Of a stretch of 64,000 nt of DNA, positions 53,650 through 64,000 are shown one piece after another. The DNA lies in contig JAYKKI010000139.1 in the NCBI GenBank assembly GCA_039881145.1, positions 1,612,001 to 1,676,000 of the forward strand, written 5' to 3'. The notes beneath the pieces were generated by a model. That model ran no database searches, had not been told where the DNA came from, and saw only the letters and a list, made by a program, of their open reading frames with translations. The first letter of the stretch is position 1; each line of letters opens with the position of its first letter. The position numbers and the translations under genes are program-made. This DNA is from Druceiella hillmani. Taxonomy: Eukaryota; Arthropoda; Insecta; Lepidoptera; Hepialidae.

Positions 53650-54239
53650 GCTTAATGCAATGTTACGGTTTAGGCGAACTCTCTAAACATGAAGCTTGTG
53701 TGAGCATCAAATATGACCGGAATACAATTCCACAGAAAAAAATATATAAACCTCACTCACAAATGCCCACGGACGAAGTGATTTAACGATTAATGTTAGG
53801 TAATAATTTTTAATAATCATTGTTTACCTAAGAGTACAAGTAGTTATTCCGATTAAAACGTTAATTCCATGAATATTTCATCAACTTTCATTCAAATTAT
53901 TCACCCAAAGCTATTGAATAAATAACATGCCCACACTCATTTGTAGTTTAGGCATATATCGTACACAAAAACTAAAAGCACGATTAAAGGTGAGAAAATA
54001 GATGTTTTCATTGATAAATGAGCTTTGGAATATACTTTTTGATATTCTTGTCCGCCATGTTTTGAGCCCTCGTTTAGTTTGGCCGCCCGTTGGACGAGAT
54101 CGACCCTTGTTATCTCAACTAATAAAACTTAACACACAAGTTTAGTATTAAAAAATGCCTCAGATCTTACCCAAAAGGTTATGCTCTAAAATGTAGTTTA
54201 GTGCACGATGTTAAATTGCCTAAAAATAATAAATATCCG
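53645..54239. other. AT-rich noncoding DNA
   Basis: Nothing recognised. A short GC-richer stretch at 54070-54110 (ggccgcccgttggacgagat) is unassigned. Confidence 0.5.
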
Positions 54240-54560
54240 GTGATGAGTTAACTAAACAAAGCACCGTCTCGTACCGTCATGGCGCTGGGACGGCAAAACC
54301 AGCGTAACTTGTAACGTACGTTGAACGTTGTAACGAACGGACATTCAACTATAAATCAACGAGGGCAAAAACTGAATCTAATGCAGGAGCATGTGAAAGT
54401 TTGCCGCACCGTATCTCAACTTAACACGCACATACAAACTGATCCGAACTGGGCCCGGGACTTAACAATATACTCGTATGCGTGCTACGTGCGACACATT
54501 CGTTATTGGCACCCAATGCTAGATATAAATAGTAAAGAAAATAGGGGTCGACCGGTATAA
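54240..54560 (+). other. Unexplained GC-richer patch with a 79-codon frame
   Basis: Composition is near balanced for about 300 bases, with CpGs (cgtctcgtaccgtcatggcg, cgtaacttgtaacgtacg). A plus frame at 54321-54560 (79 codons) ends KENRGRPV. It contains RDLTIYSYACYVRHIRYWHP, a non-low-complexity stretch that I cannot match to a family. It could be a transposon relic, an exon or chance; no splice or translation evidence decides. Confidence 0.3.
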
Positions 54561-54890
54561 ATTTGGATGTTTCGGATAATTGGAATTTTTGAAATTGGAA
54601 AACTTGTGTTAAACTTATATTTTATTTTAAAATATAAATATATGTGTAAATATAAAAATTTTCAAGTCATTATGACATGAAAACGTGTTTTTCATATCTT
54701 TTTAAGGGTCTTATTAAGGTATTGTAGTTCATTAAAATCCTTTAACTACATTAAATATTTTTTTTGGAAAAAATTACTTACGTGGAAACAAACTAGGGAT
54801 CGGTATTTAAATTAATTTAGATTTTATTTTAAATTTGTCACAGTAATAAAATAAATTATCTACACATATTTCAGTAAGTGACATTAAACC

Positions 54891-54893
<3 letters not shown>
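54561..54893. other. AT-rich noncoding DNA
   Basis: Nothing recognised. Confidence 0.55.

Positions 54894-54957
<64 letters not shown>
54894..54957. repeat. (TA)n microsatellite
   Basis: Uninterrupted TA run of about 64 bases. Confidence 0.97.
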
Positions 54958-54958
<1 letters not shown>

Positions 54959-57900
54959 GAAAATTGTAGTCGAGACAAATTATTTTGTTTTAAATTCCTT
55001 AATTAGTGAGGCATTGTTTGAAGGAGCTCAAAAACGATATAATGATCTCAAAAACGTTTCTCAATATAATTTTAGACGAAATATATCCAAATATATATAG
55101 TAAAATGAGCATAAAATAGATATTGCTCCTTTCGAAAATACTGAACCTAAAATTATGAAAAAAAAAGTTTTTAGAAGACCAGGAAAAGTTAAGAAAACTA
55201 GTATGATGATTCCAGGTGTCATAGTTTTTTAGGTATTCACGATAATATATACCCACCTTACTCAATTATATTACTAAATATTTATTGCAATATGAAGTCG
55301 ACTTATGATAACGTAATTTCACTAAAAATACGGAAACCACGCGGCGCGGCCACGTCTATGGAGTTTATGGACGAGTTTCGTATTCTCTATGATAAGTTGA
55401 TTATGTTTTAAGGAGCGGAATATTCATTCTTTACCTTGTATCTATTTGCAACTATAATACTTAGTGACGATCGAGCAGCAGTACGGTTGTAACCTGAGCT
55501 GGGTCGAAAACGGAGGATATTTTTAATTGGTGTTCAATAGATTGGTACTTACCATTTTGCAGAATGTATTGAGTAAAAAAAATTGTAGGAAAAATAATTT
55601 ATAGGTATGGAAAAATAATTTATTTCCAATTCGACCCATGCTAGAGGTTTAAAAGAAGTTAGTTTATAGTTTGTCTTAAAAGTCTCTGTAGTTCATCGAA
55701 TTACGTAATATGATAATGGTAAAATAGGTCCGTGCTGGTCGTGTAATTATTCAAAACAATGACTGCAAAGGTTGCAAGTTTAATCTTCTTTGTTCATGGA
55801 GTATAATATCGCTTTACCAAAATAATTTTCGCCTTCATAAAAGTACATAGGAAGAGAACTTAGATTTTAGTAGAAAAACCTTTAGTTATAATATTAATTG
55901 TTGGTTTAAAATTGTCGCGAAAATTTTCCTCTACTCTTCAATCTCATTACTTCCAGGACCATTGCAATATACGCTAATATTATAAAAGCAATAGTTCGGA
56001 TTAATGGAAGGATGTAAGATTGTTAGTCACTCTATATTTTGTCACTTTATGATTTCTAAACAAATGTAGATGAAATTTGGTACATGACTAGACTATAGCA
56101 TATATTCAGAAATAGGCTTTTCATCCCGAAACCTGAAGTAGTATCTGATATTAATTTTCTACGATGTTCATTAGATCCCAAATCTTACTTGATCACACCC
56201 TTCAGACAAATTGATCAAGTTTGTTCTTAGCACAAATTAATTCGCGTATCTTAAATTTCAAATCCGTGCGTAGTTCCTGTGGGAGAGCGAACACATTTTT
56301 CTCTCTCGTTTAATACAAAGACGATATTACCACTGAATGTGAAGGGATTTGGAAAAAATTGTAATTCTGATTTAATATTTATTTCCTGCATATTCCAGAA
56401 CAAAGTTACTAGGACGAGTAGTAACGGTTATTCAATAACCCGACATTGGGATTTTCACTTTTATCAAATTATAACATTTTTAAACCAATTTTGTAATAGG
56501 TTAAGTATTAGCTTCATTCAGAATAATTCTAAGTAGTCGTAATAATTTTTATATATCGTACTATATGATAATCTAAATTATAGTGGTATTCTACAATCAA
56601 AGCATAATAAATAATAAAATAAGTGAAAAGCATAAAACCTGTAACTATACATTCGCATTCTTCTTTATTAGTGTAATGAAACCTACTTATAAAGATAACC
56701 TTAAAGAAAATTTAACGACCATACTATAATTTTAATCCACTAAGCTTTTTTTCTGAAAAAGCCTGCTGTAATCAAACAAAATATTTTCCTATTTGTTTAT
56801 CAAGAGATAAAGCGGTGTATTTTAAATGAATAAATACACTGATTAATTTCTATAGTTAAGCAATATATTTGTAACTTGCGAAGACAGATATGCGAATAAA
56901 TGCGGATGATACGTGCTCGATAATGATTTGTATTTATGATCACATTTATTACATTAACGGGATAGTTTTTTCAACCAAACCCAATATTTTTAATGATCAG
57001 TAATAGATCATGAAACAATATCGATATCGCTCTAACACACAAATTCAATGTAACAGGGAAAAATAAACAATGAAATATGTTATAATATATGAAATATGTA
57101 TTTCCTTGTTATAAACAAAATGAAAAGGCGGTTTCGAAGTTTTTTAAGTATTTTGATGTTAGAAATTAATTTTATTAAATTTTTCTCGTTATCACCAGCG
57201 CTTTGCTTGCAATTTAGATTCAAATAATAAAATTATCCTAATAAAAAGAACTATCTCATTCTTTTAAATATAGATAGATTTTTGGTTATTATATTTTTGG
57301 GATAATAACAAAATAATTTCATTCTATAGTATTCACAATAACGAGAAGAAAATGATTTTCTAATCAGTTTTAATAATTATGTAGTTTTTAACTCATTTAA
57401 GAAACCCACATTTTATTCAGAACATGGTAAACATGCCATAAAATATAAATTGTTTTTGTTCTTTCTTTACACTTCCAATTTGTGCACTAAAATAATATTT
57501 TTTTTGCAATAAACAATTTGTAATTGGGTACTTACTACAACTGCAAAATTTCGAAGCTATGTATCATATTATCTGCGATAATCTACCTATAATAGCCAAA
57601 AAGCAAACAAATGATTCTACAAATATTTCTTTTATTCAATATTCTAATACCGGTCAAGTACCAGTTAAGTACGAATAAAACTCGCGTTAGGAGAATTTCA
57701 TACATCTTAGGTACAGATAGAAGTTTAAGTATTTAAAAATATTTAGTTTTTCCGTTCACTATTACAAATATTACACATCCCCGCGTGTATGTGCTATACT
57801 GTCCACTAGTGCGCAAGCCTCGATTTTTAGCGGTAAAAGTAATTATAACTGGATTTTATGACCTAAATTTGCCTTTGAAAAATAACATGCGACTACGTCT

Positions 57901-58408
57901 AAAATATGTAGATGCGCAAACATAAGATCACGCCATAGGTCGCAATTTTCAAACAAGTTTCTTGATTCTTTTTAGAATAGAAGTCGGTTTTGCAAATGCG
58001 ATTTATCAAATAGCTCAATTTCTACAAACAAGGAAAAAGTCCCTTTTTCCGTACTCGTTGACTGTTTTCGGTTTTTATTGTATTTGAGTGTTCCTGCCCT
58101 TTCTCTCTGCCTACTGCGTTTTTAACTTCTTAACATAAAATTATATTTCCTATTTAATAATTGATTAAAAAAAATTGTGTTTGCACTTTTGCTTTTATCT
58201 ATTAATATTATTTTCACTAGACAATATTTTGGAAAACAACTTAGCTAGAGGTTTACCCAATGTTTACTGGAAAACTATAGCACTGATCCTAAATCTCACA
58301 GTTTTTTGGGAAATTCATACTCGGAACATAGCAATACGGTAAAATATTGTTAATATTTGTAAATATTTTAATATAAATATCATATAACCTTCATATGTCT
58401 ATTTGCAT
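54958..58408. other. AT-rich noncoding DNA
   Basis: A probable repeat module at about 55090-55230 resembles 10735-11050. A GC-richer spot at 55330-55360 (cacgcggcgcggccacgtc) is unassigned. Frames 54999-55265 (-) and 56279-56536 (+) have no recognised domain. A small GGAAAAAG/CTTTTTCC hairpin lies at about 58031-58049. Confidence 0.5.
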
Positions 58409-58447
58409 CCCGTGGTGCGAGTTATACTCGCACTTAACGGGTTTTTT
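58409..58447 (+). repeat. Stem-loop followed by a T-run
   Basis: 'cccgtg', GTGCGAGT, loop 'tat', ACTCGCAC, 'ttaacggg' and six T's give an 8-bp inner stem with a partly paired cccgt/acggg base. The plan resembles the 3' end of the dispersed repeat at 5928-6527, so this may be the end of another nonautonomous element. It could equally be an isolated hairpin. Confidence 0.6.
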
Positions 58448-58649
58448 GTTGGAAAATACAAGCTTAATTATTTGTAGGTATGTTGTAATTTCGCAATAAT
58501 TTTAATTTCTTTTTTATTTTTGGAGTCATTAAATATCTAGAGCTTTGGACTCATTAAGCACCATTTTTGGCCATACTTAGACCCGCCCTCGCAATATTAA
58601 CGTGCGTCTCCTTCAGAGAAAACTAGACATGCCTTAACATACTGTAGCT

Positions 58650-60060
58650 TTCAGTGAACGGTAAAGGATTTGATGATTCCAGTGAACTGCGGATGATAAG
58701 GCGTAGTTCGCTTTTTTTAACGCCCATGCAATTTGTCAGGTTAGAAATATTTGACTCTTGAACTGGCGTACTAGGTTGCTGGTTAAAGTTGTACGGTATC
58801 AAAATCTCGGGCTTTTGCTACTAATTCTGCAGTGATGTTATTAGTATATTTGCCTCTAGTCCGCTCGATCAATAATTGTGGTTAAGAATCGATCATTGCT
58901 CGCTATAGTAGATAGTAGCTGGACCATATCGATATGAATGTGCTGGAATAGGTTGGATAGCAAATAGAAAATCTTTAAATCCCGCTTATGACGTGGCGAT
59001 GTATTATATACATTTCTGTGTAGTTATCTTGCGAGTTTTTTGTATGCCATAATAACTCATACTGTGAATAGATTTGAATATCGATACTCTGTGGATATGA
59101 ACAGACGGATGTATTGAGTTGAAACTTCATAATATAGTTTAAAATTGGTGTATGGTAAGGTCGCTTGATTGAGAGATAGTTTGCTTTCTTGAACTGGAAA
59201 CTGTGTCAATCTGCCCATTATTTGTGTGTGTCTGGTATTTTTGTGCAGCCGAGATTACACGGGCTTGAAATTATTTCCACACCACTGAGAGTGCCGGCGA
59301 CCATATTGCTTTGATCACTGATATAGAGTTGGTTGGTATCCAAATTTGGAGATGAATAATGGATTTCTTGTGCTTCGTGAAATTTTGTTGGGTCATGGTC
59401 GTTTGTTTAATACGTGCTCGAGTAATTTATAGCCAATTAAAATAACAAGTTCGCGTCTTCCGAATTTGTTTTTTAAATGGTTTGTCACCACATACATCGT
59501 CAAAATTCCTCGGTTATAGGTACTGTATTTTTAACATGTTGGTAAAAATTTGTAGAGAAATTCCTGAGTGGTAGCCGCTTCTTCTCAACATTATTGCAGT
59601 ACAGCATCGGCTAACTCGCGTCTTCGTGTTATGTACGCACGCATTCGGGACGATTTCCATAATGCGGCATTAGCAATATTTTCAACTCGATGCTTGGGTG
59701 TTAATGTGATGGATGTAAGGCGAGTAATTGCGGGGTATTGTATTAGTATATCGTAATACGATTCTTGAATCTTTGGCATGGTGATTGCGCGCATCGATGC
59801 ATTGACAGCAAGGCTCGCGAAACTGTTGATTAGTAACTGGTTTTTCAGGTGCAGAATAAACTGGTGATGTCTGAGGAAGTCAGTCCTTGGTACATGCCTG
59901 CTGACTGCGACACAGTTAAATGGCATATAGTCTACGAAGATTTAACTCAAGTTCTAGCTTTTTTCACAAACGTTCAGATTATTAACGGCGCGGAGTGGAA
60001 ATAATAGGGGTTGCGTTGTTTCATTTTTCCCGTTGCAAGATGGATACGTGAGCCTCCTCG
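58650..60060 (-). pseudogene. Ty3/gypsy LTR-retrotransposon pol relic lacking reverse transcriptase
   Basis: Read on the minus strand, pieces of a Ty3-type pol occur in the right order. The end of the protease is DFLRHHQFILHLKNQLLIN (near 59830-59885). The RNase H to integrase linker reads LYISDQSNMVAGTLSGVEI (about 59261-59345). The start of integrase reads LYYEVSTQYIRLFIS (59088-59159). The integrase core includes HIHIDMVQ with its catalytic Asp (about 58922-58945). A later integrase motif is YHPQFTGIIKSF (58669-58703). Only about 250 bases lie between the protease and linker traces, so essentially all of the reverse transcriptase is deleted. Multiple stops and frame changes are present. 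No gag, env or LTRs recognised. Confidence 0.75.
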
Positions 60061-61741
60061 TCTACCAGACAGATGAGTTTCACCTTCACGCCCGTGATTC
60101 AGGAACGGTGAATAAAAACAATAATTTTTATTTTAAGTATTGTAATAACAAATGATAGCGACGCCTTCTTAATATATTTAATTAATAATTGTATTTTTTG
60201 GTCAAATCAACTAAACACCAATAAAATTCTTCAAGAGATGCATTTCTTCAATTTTTTTTTTATGTTTAACAGTAAAAGACTTTTAAAATTGGTTTAAAAA
60301 AACTAGAGGTACGCTTTAATACACATAAATGTTTAGTTATATAGTTATAATTATATATCATTAAGAGTGCCTAATTTTTTTTTAATTAAGTTATAAATGT
60401 CCATGAATTAAACTAGTAGACATCATTAAAAACATGCCTCGTGATTTTACAGGAGTTATTTACAATCTAATTTTTTCAATGATCCGTTTTATACTATATA
60501 CGAACTACATACTTTAGCTTTCTTTACCTCAGTAAGTTTGATAAATATTTATCCCACATTAGTTTCTTAAGTACATTTGACAGGTCTTTACTCATAACGA
60601 TTCCGCTAAGTCTAAATAAAAAAAAACAGAAAAGAATTTTTAGTATTTAATTCTGACAGACAAAATTGCAACATTCGTCCATATTTAAATGGGAAGATAG
60701 GGATTTCGTTTATATAAAATTTAACGTTAAGTACAGTCAGCATACGAATAACTTGGAACTTTGATAAAGTATTAATCATATTTGTTAGCCCTTGACAGAA
60801 TATTAGAATAATTTTCAAGGTACTACTTTAAATGTCAGTGAAGGAAGTTTGTGAACTAATTGAAAGACATCAGCCAACAATATTCGAACTAACGCGATAA
60901 TACTTACGCGATCAATAATATACATAATGATTATAAAGATAACTACCGTACAAATTTATATACCGTAGAGCACTATTTTCACAAGTTTTATTGTAAAATG
61001 CAAACAAAAACTAATGACAGTTGTTTATTGAGTAAAATGTTATTTCATGTATTTTATGAATTCTATTTGAGAATTAACAGAAACTCGGTAAGTGAGTGCT
61101 CGCGATTTGAATGTGTCTGCGACTAACTCAGGTACTCTCTCGCTTTAATAGGTTTTCTGATTGCTAACCCAAAATAGTACGAACATACTGAGATACTGTT
61201 ATGCTGCAGCTATTTTACAGCAATATTGTGCTGAGGTGGCACTGTGTTGGTAAAATCTGTTACGTTGATTTTATATACTAACAGGGACACAATTTATTCG
61301 CCGAGCCCACGATTAGGTGAATCCCCAAAATTCGAAAGTCCTCGAATTTTCCTAGGCGTACGCATATCTTCGCTCTTGCTATTTGAAAAATATTAAGTCT
61401 CAATGATACCTCTATTGTCGGAAAAATCGCACAATGATCAGCATCTAAGAAATATACTGCTAAATGTTTATAATTGAAAAAAATGTCCTTTTTGGATATT
61501 TCACGTACACTAAAAATACAATTCAAGAATATTTCGTAGATTTGTTTTATTTTTTACTGCTGATTCAATTTATTTTTGTGATATTTATGTTGTATTCAGG
61601 ATTATTTCAAAATATTCGATTAATTAATTTTATATCTAATAATGAATGATAAGTCGTTACATTGTTTTTCAAGCAAAAATACACCCCCTGAAAAATAAAA
61701 GGAGCAGGTTCTCTAAGTACCTAGATATGATGACAAAGCTC
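60061..61741. other. AT-rich noncoding DNA
   Basis: Frames 60612-60818 (-), 61278-61526 (-) and 61464-61649 (+) show no recognised domain. A small AAAATTCGA/TCGAATTTT hairpin lies near 61327-61350. Any LTR belonging to the retrotransposon relic is not visible here. Confidence 0.5.
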
Positions 61742-61780
61742 GCTACCTATAAGCTATTTGTCAAATGCATTATAGGTAGC
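61742..61780. repeat. 11-bp hairpin with inner stem
   Basis: GCTACCTATAA (61742-61752) and its complement (61770-61780) enclose 'gctatttgtcaaatgca', which itself can pair ATTTG with CAAAT. A T-run follows on the plus strand. Confidence 0.8.
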
Positions 61781-62122
61781 TTCTTTTTTTAATAAAGTTT
61801 CCACAGATTCAAAAATATTTGGTCATCTTTTGTATGTTGCTGTAATATAGATACATCTTAGCAAATAATGGTGATCCGACACCATAACATTTTCCGCATC
61901 TCTATTTTATTATTAGAATCGGCTAGTGTTGGAATAAATAGGAAATCCCACATATAATATCTTAATAATACAGTAAAAGTAATCACTACTCATATATATT
62001 AAATATATCTTTCGATTTTCCCCAAACAAATTTGCAGAATTTTATTGACATGTTTAATATAATACTAAAACAATAAACTAATTCCAAATCCCCTTCATGC
62101 TAATACTCAGTTTTATGTACCT

Positions 62123-62124
<2 letters not shown>
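61781..62124. other. AT-rich noncoding DNA
   Basis: Nothing recognised. Confidence 0.55.
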
Positions 62125-62207
<83 letters not shown>

Positions 62208-62215
62208 TATATATA
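62125..62215. repeat. (TA)n microsatellite
   Basis: Two TA runs separated by 'catgtatg' near 62158; the second decays into 'aattaatatatataca'. The minus frame across it is an artefact. Confidence 0.96.
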
Positions 62216-64000
62216 CACAGCATTGTATAAAATCGAGATTTCTTAAATAAAAAAAGTTTTGTTGCTGAGAAATAAAAATGGCTTTGGTAATATCATTTTT
62301 TTCATTTGTAATTTTATTTTTCATATAACTTCTCCAAAGTGTAATCAATTATTACAGTATATCGTCCAACATTTTTTTAGGAGTTGAATATAAAGATTGA
62401 ATGTTGCAATGTAAATGGCAACGTATGTGTGCCAGATAAATAGTCCTAGAAGCAGTTGTGGCTTGAAATCCCTAAAGTATATATGTTTAATTAAACAATA
62501 TTAATTACAAAATGATTTTACGTAAGTTGGGTAGTATCTATTAGCTGTAACCGAATAAAGGCAAATATATATTGTGATATATTCATATGTCAACCAAAAT
62601 TAAAAATCACCTTAAGTTTATAAAAGAATCTCCTTTTAATAGATACATAGGTTATGGCTAATAATATGGGAGATCTAACGATAGCTTTTGATACTTGGGT
62701 GAAACGATAAAAACATGGAGAAGTCAAGTAGGTTACTATATGAACAAAAATTAAACCCGCTGATGAAATTAAAACATTTGGTTGTTTTTCATTAAGCATT
62801 ATATGCGACTCTAGCAAATCTATCTTTGTGCCAAATTACATGAATCCACAGTCAACATATTAGAATTAATTTTTCGAAACTGACAGACGGACAAATGTTG
62901 ACACTTTCACATTTCAAAGTAAAGAAATCCGAAAGTTCTAAGCTTTTTTTATATATTGTCTCACTTTAATTGTTAAACTGCTAAAATTGTTTCTTATAAT
63001 ACGTAGGGTTTAATACTGGGAAAGAAATTTATAAAAAGATCCAGTTGCTTTGATAATAACTTTCAGCATAAAAGCAAACACACAAAACTTGTATCTTCTT
63101 ACAACAATAAAGAATATTGAGACTGGTTGGGAACGTAATTTAACCAAAAATGTAGTCATCCATAATTTGGTTTAGATGAAAATCTAATCAGGACTAAATT
63201 AGCAGAAAACGTTTTAACCCACAGAGACAGGTTTCACTTTGATTATTAACCAGTACTTCAGTTACCATTCGGAGGAATCTTTCTTTAGTTTACTTAAGAA
63301 ATAAAAAAATATATATTAGGTTTACTCTCGAGGGTACAAGATGGGCTAAACATTTTTAAAAAATTTAAAAACTTTCAAGGGCTAGGAGTTTCTTGAATAG
63401 TCTTATTGAAAAAAATTAATTCCTCTTTTTTCTCATAGCCCAAAGATTATTTACTAACTCTCACAAAGTCAAACATTAAAGATTGATACAAATATTATCT
63501 TTCAAACTCATGAAGTAAAATATTAAATTTTATTCGTATGTGAAACCTTCCCTTCCTCTATCCACCGATACACATTAATATTTTTAAACAATGAAAAGTA
63601 TTGTTGAGCAAAAAAATTATATTTTGTTATTTTGTATGTAACTTCTTTAAATTATAATGATAACTTTTTTAAATATCATGTCGATATAGAATATCTCTTT
63701 ATAATATAATTACAAATAGAAGGCAAGTTTGGTTTTTGTTTGTTTATATGTAAGAAGTAAACTCAACAGTTGGTCAACACATTCCTATAATTTTTTTAAT
63801 ATTAGATAGCTATGTAATTTTTTGTAATAAACAGCTTAAACTATATTAGATATACTCGTACTTGAAATGCCAGTGAACACTTAACCTTCCAGCTATCGAA
63901 TTAGTTTTTATTAAATGAAGGATACTAAAAACGTAAACTAGAGAATTTATTCGGGACATTCTGAACGTACGACTTAATTTTAATTAAATCGGGCCTTCAG
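62216..64000. other. AT-rich noncoding DNA
   Basis: The minus frame 62590-62817 has no recognised domain. No repeat family identified up to the window end. Confidence 0.55.

Overview
This window reads as nuclear DNA of an insect, most likely a moth or butterfly. It is strongly AT-rich, has no bacterial-style gene packing, and contains long (TA)n microsatellites plus decayed copies of several repeat families that I recognise from Lepidoptera. These include an element ending in 'tacggaaccctcg...' with a terminal stem-loop and T-run, an element with 'accgacttc/gaagtcggt' ends, an element ending in a degraded 'cacgcgg...gcgggc...agctagta' tail, and a LINE 3' tail reading 'gtccaatagtggac...tgataatgatgat'. 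The assignment rests on memory of these families; no search was run.

I find no supportable intact host gene. The longest open frame (393 codons from 40771) is part of a dead piggyBac transposase. Most other frames are short chance ORFs or run through (TA)n. The window is therefore best read as a gene desert or a very large intron made of old transposon debris, microsatellites and foldback DNA.

Layout. 0-12 kb: AT-rich DNA with a hairpin (2901-2940), a (TA)n tract nested in an inverted repeat (3675-3769) and two dispersed lepidopteran-type repeats (4605-4770, 5928-6527). 12.4-13.7 kb: elements with 'gaagtcggt' ends, one carrying a ~130 bp tandem array. 16.5 kb: tRNA-derived SINE-like fragment. 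20-27 kb: microsatellites, a degenerate minisatellite (22218-22570), an RTE-type LINE relic (23580-23940) and a LINE 3' tail running into (TA)n (26411-26653). 30.56-32.59 kb: a ~0.75 kb inverted duplication with diverged arms and a perfect 29-bp hairpin near its centre, the most striking structure here. 33.7 kb: a palindromic MITE-like element, with a shortened relative at 46.3 kb. 35.2 kb: a mariner transposase fragment. 40.06-42.71 kb: a nearly full-length but inactivated piggyBac-like element. 45.8 and 48.9 kb: long perfect hairpins. 54.2-54.6 kb: an unexplained GC-richer patch. 58.65-60.06 kb: a minus-strand Ty3/gypsy pol relic lacking its reverse transcriptase.

The transposon genes do not work together; each is an independent relic. 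The nonautonomous repeats would have depended on enzymes encoded elsewhere.
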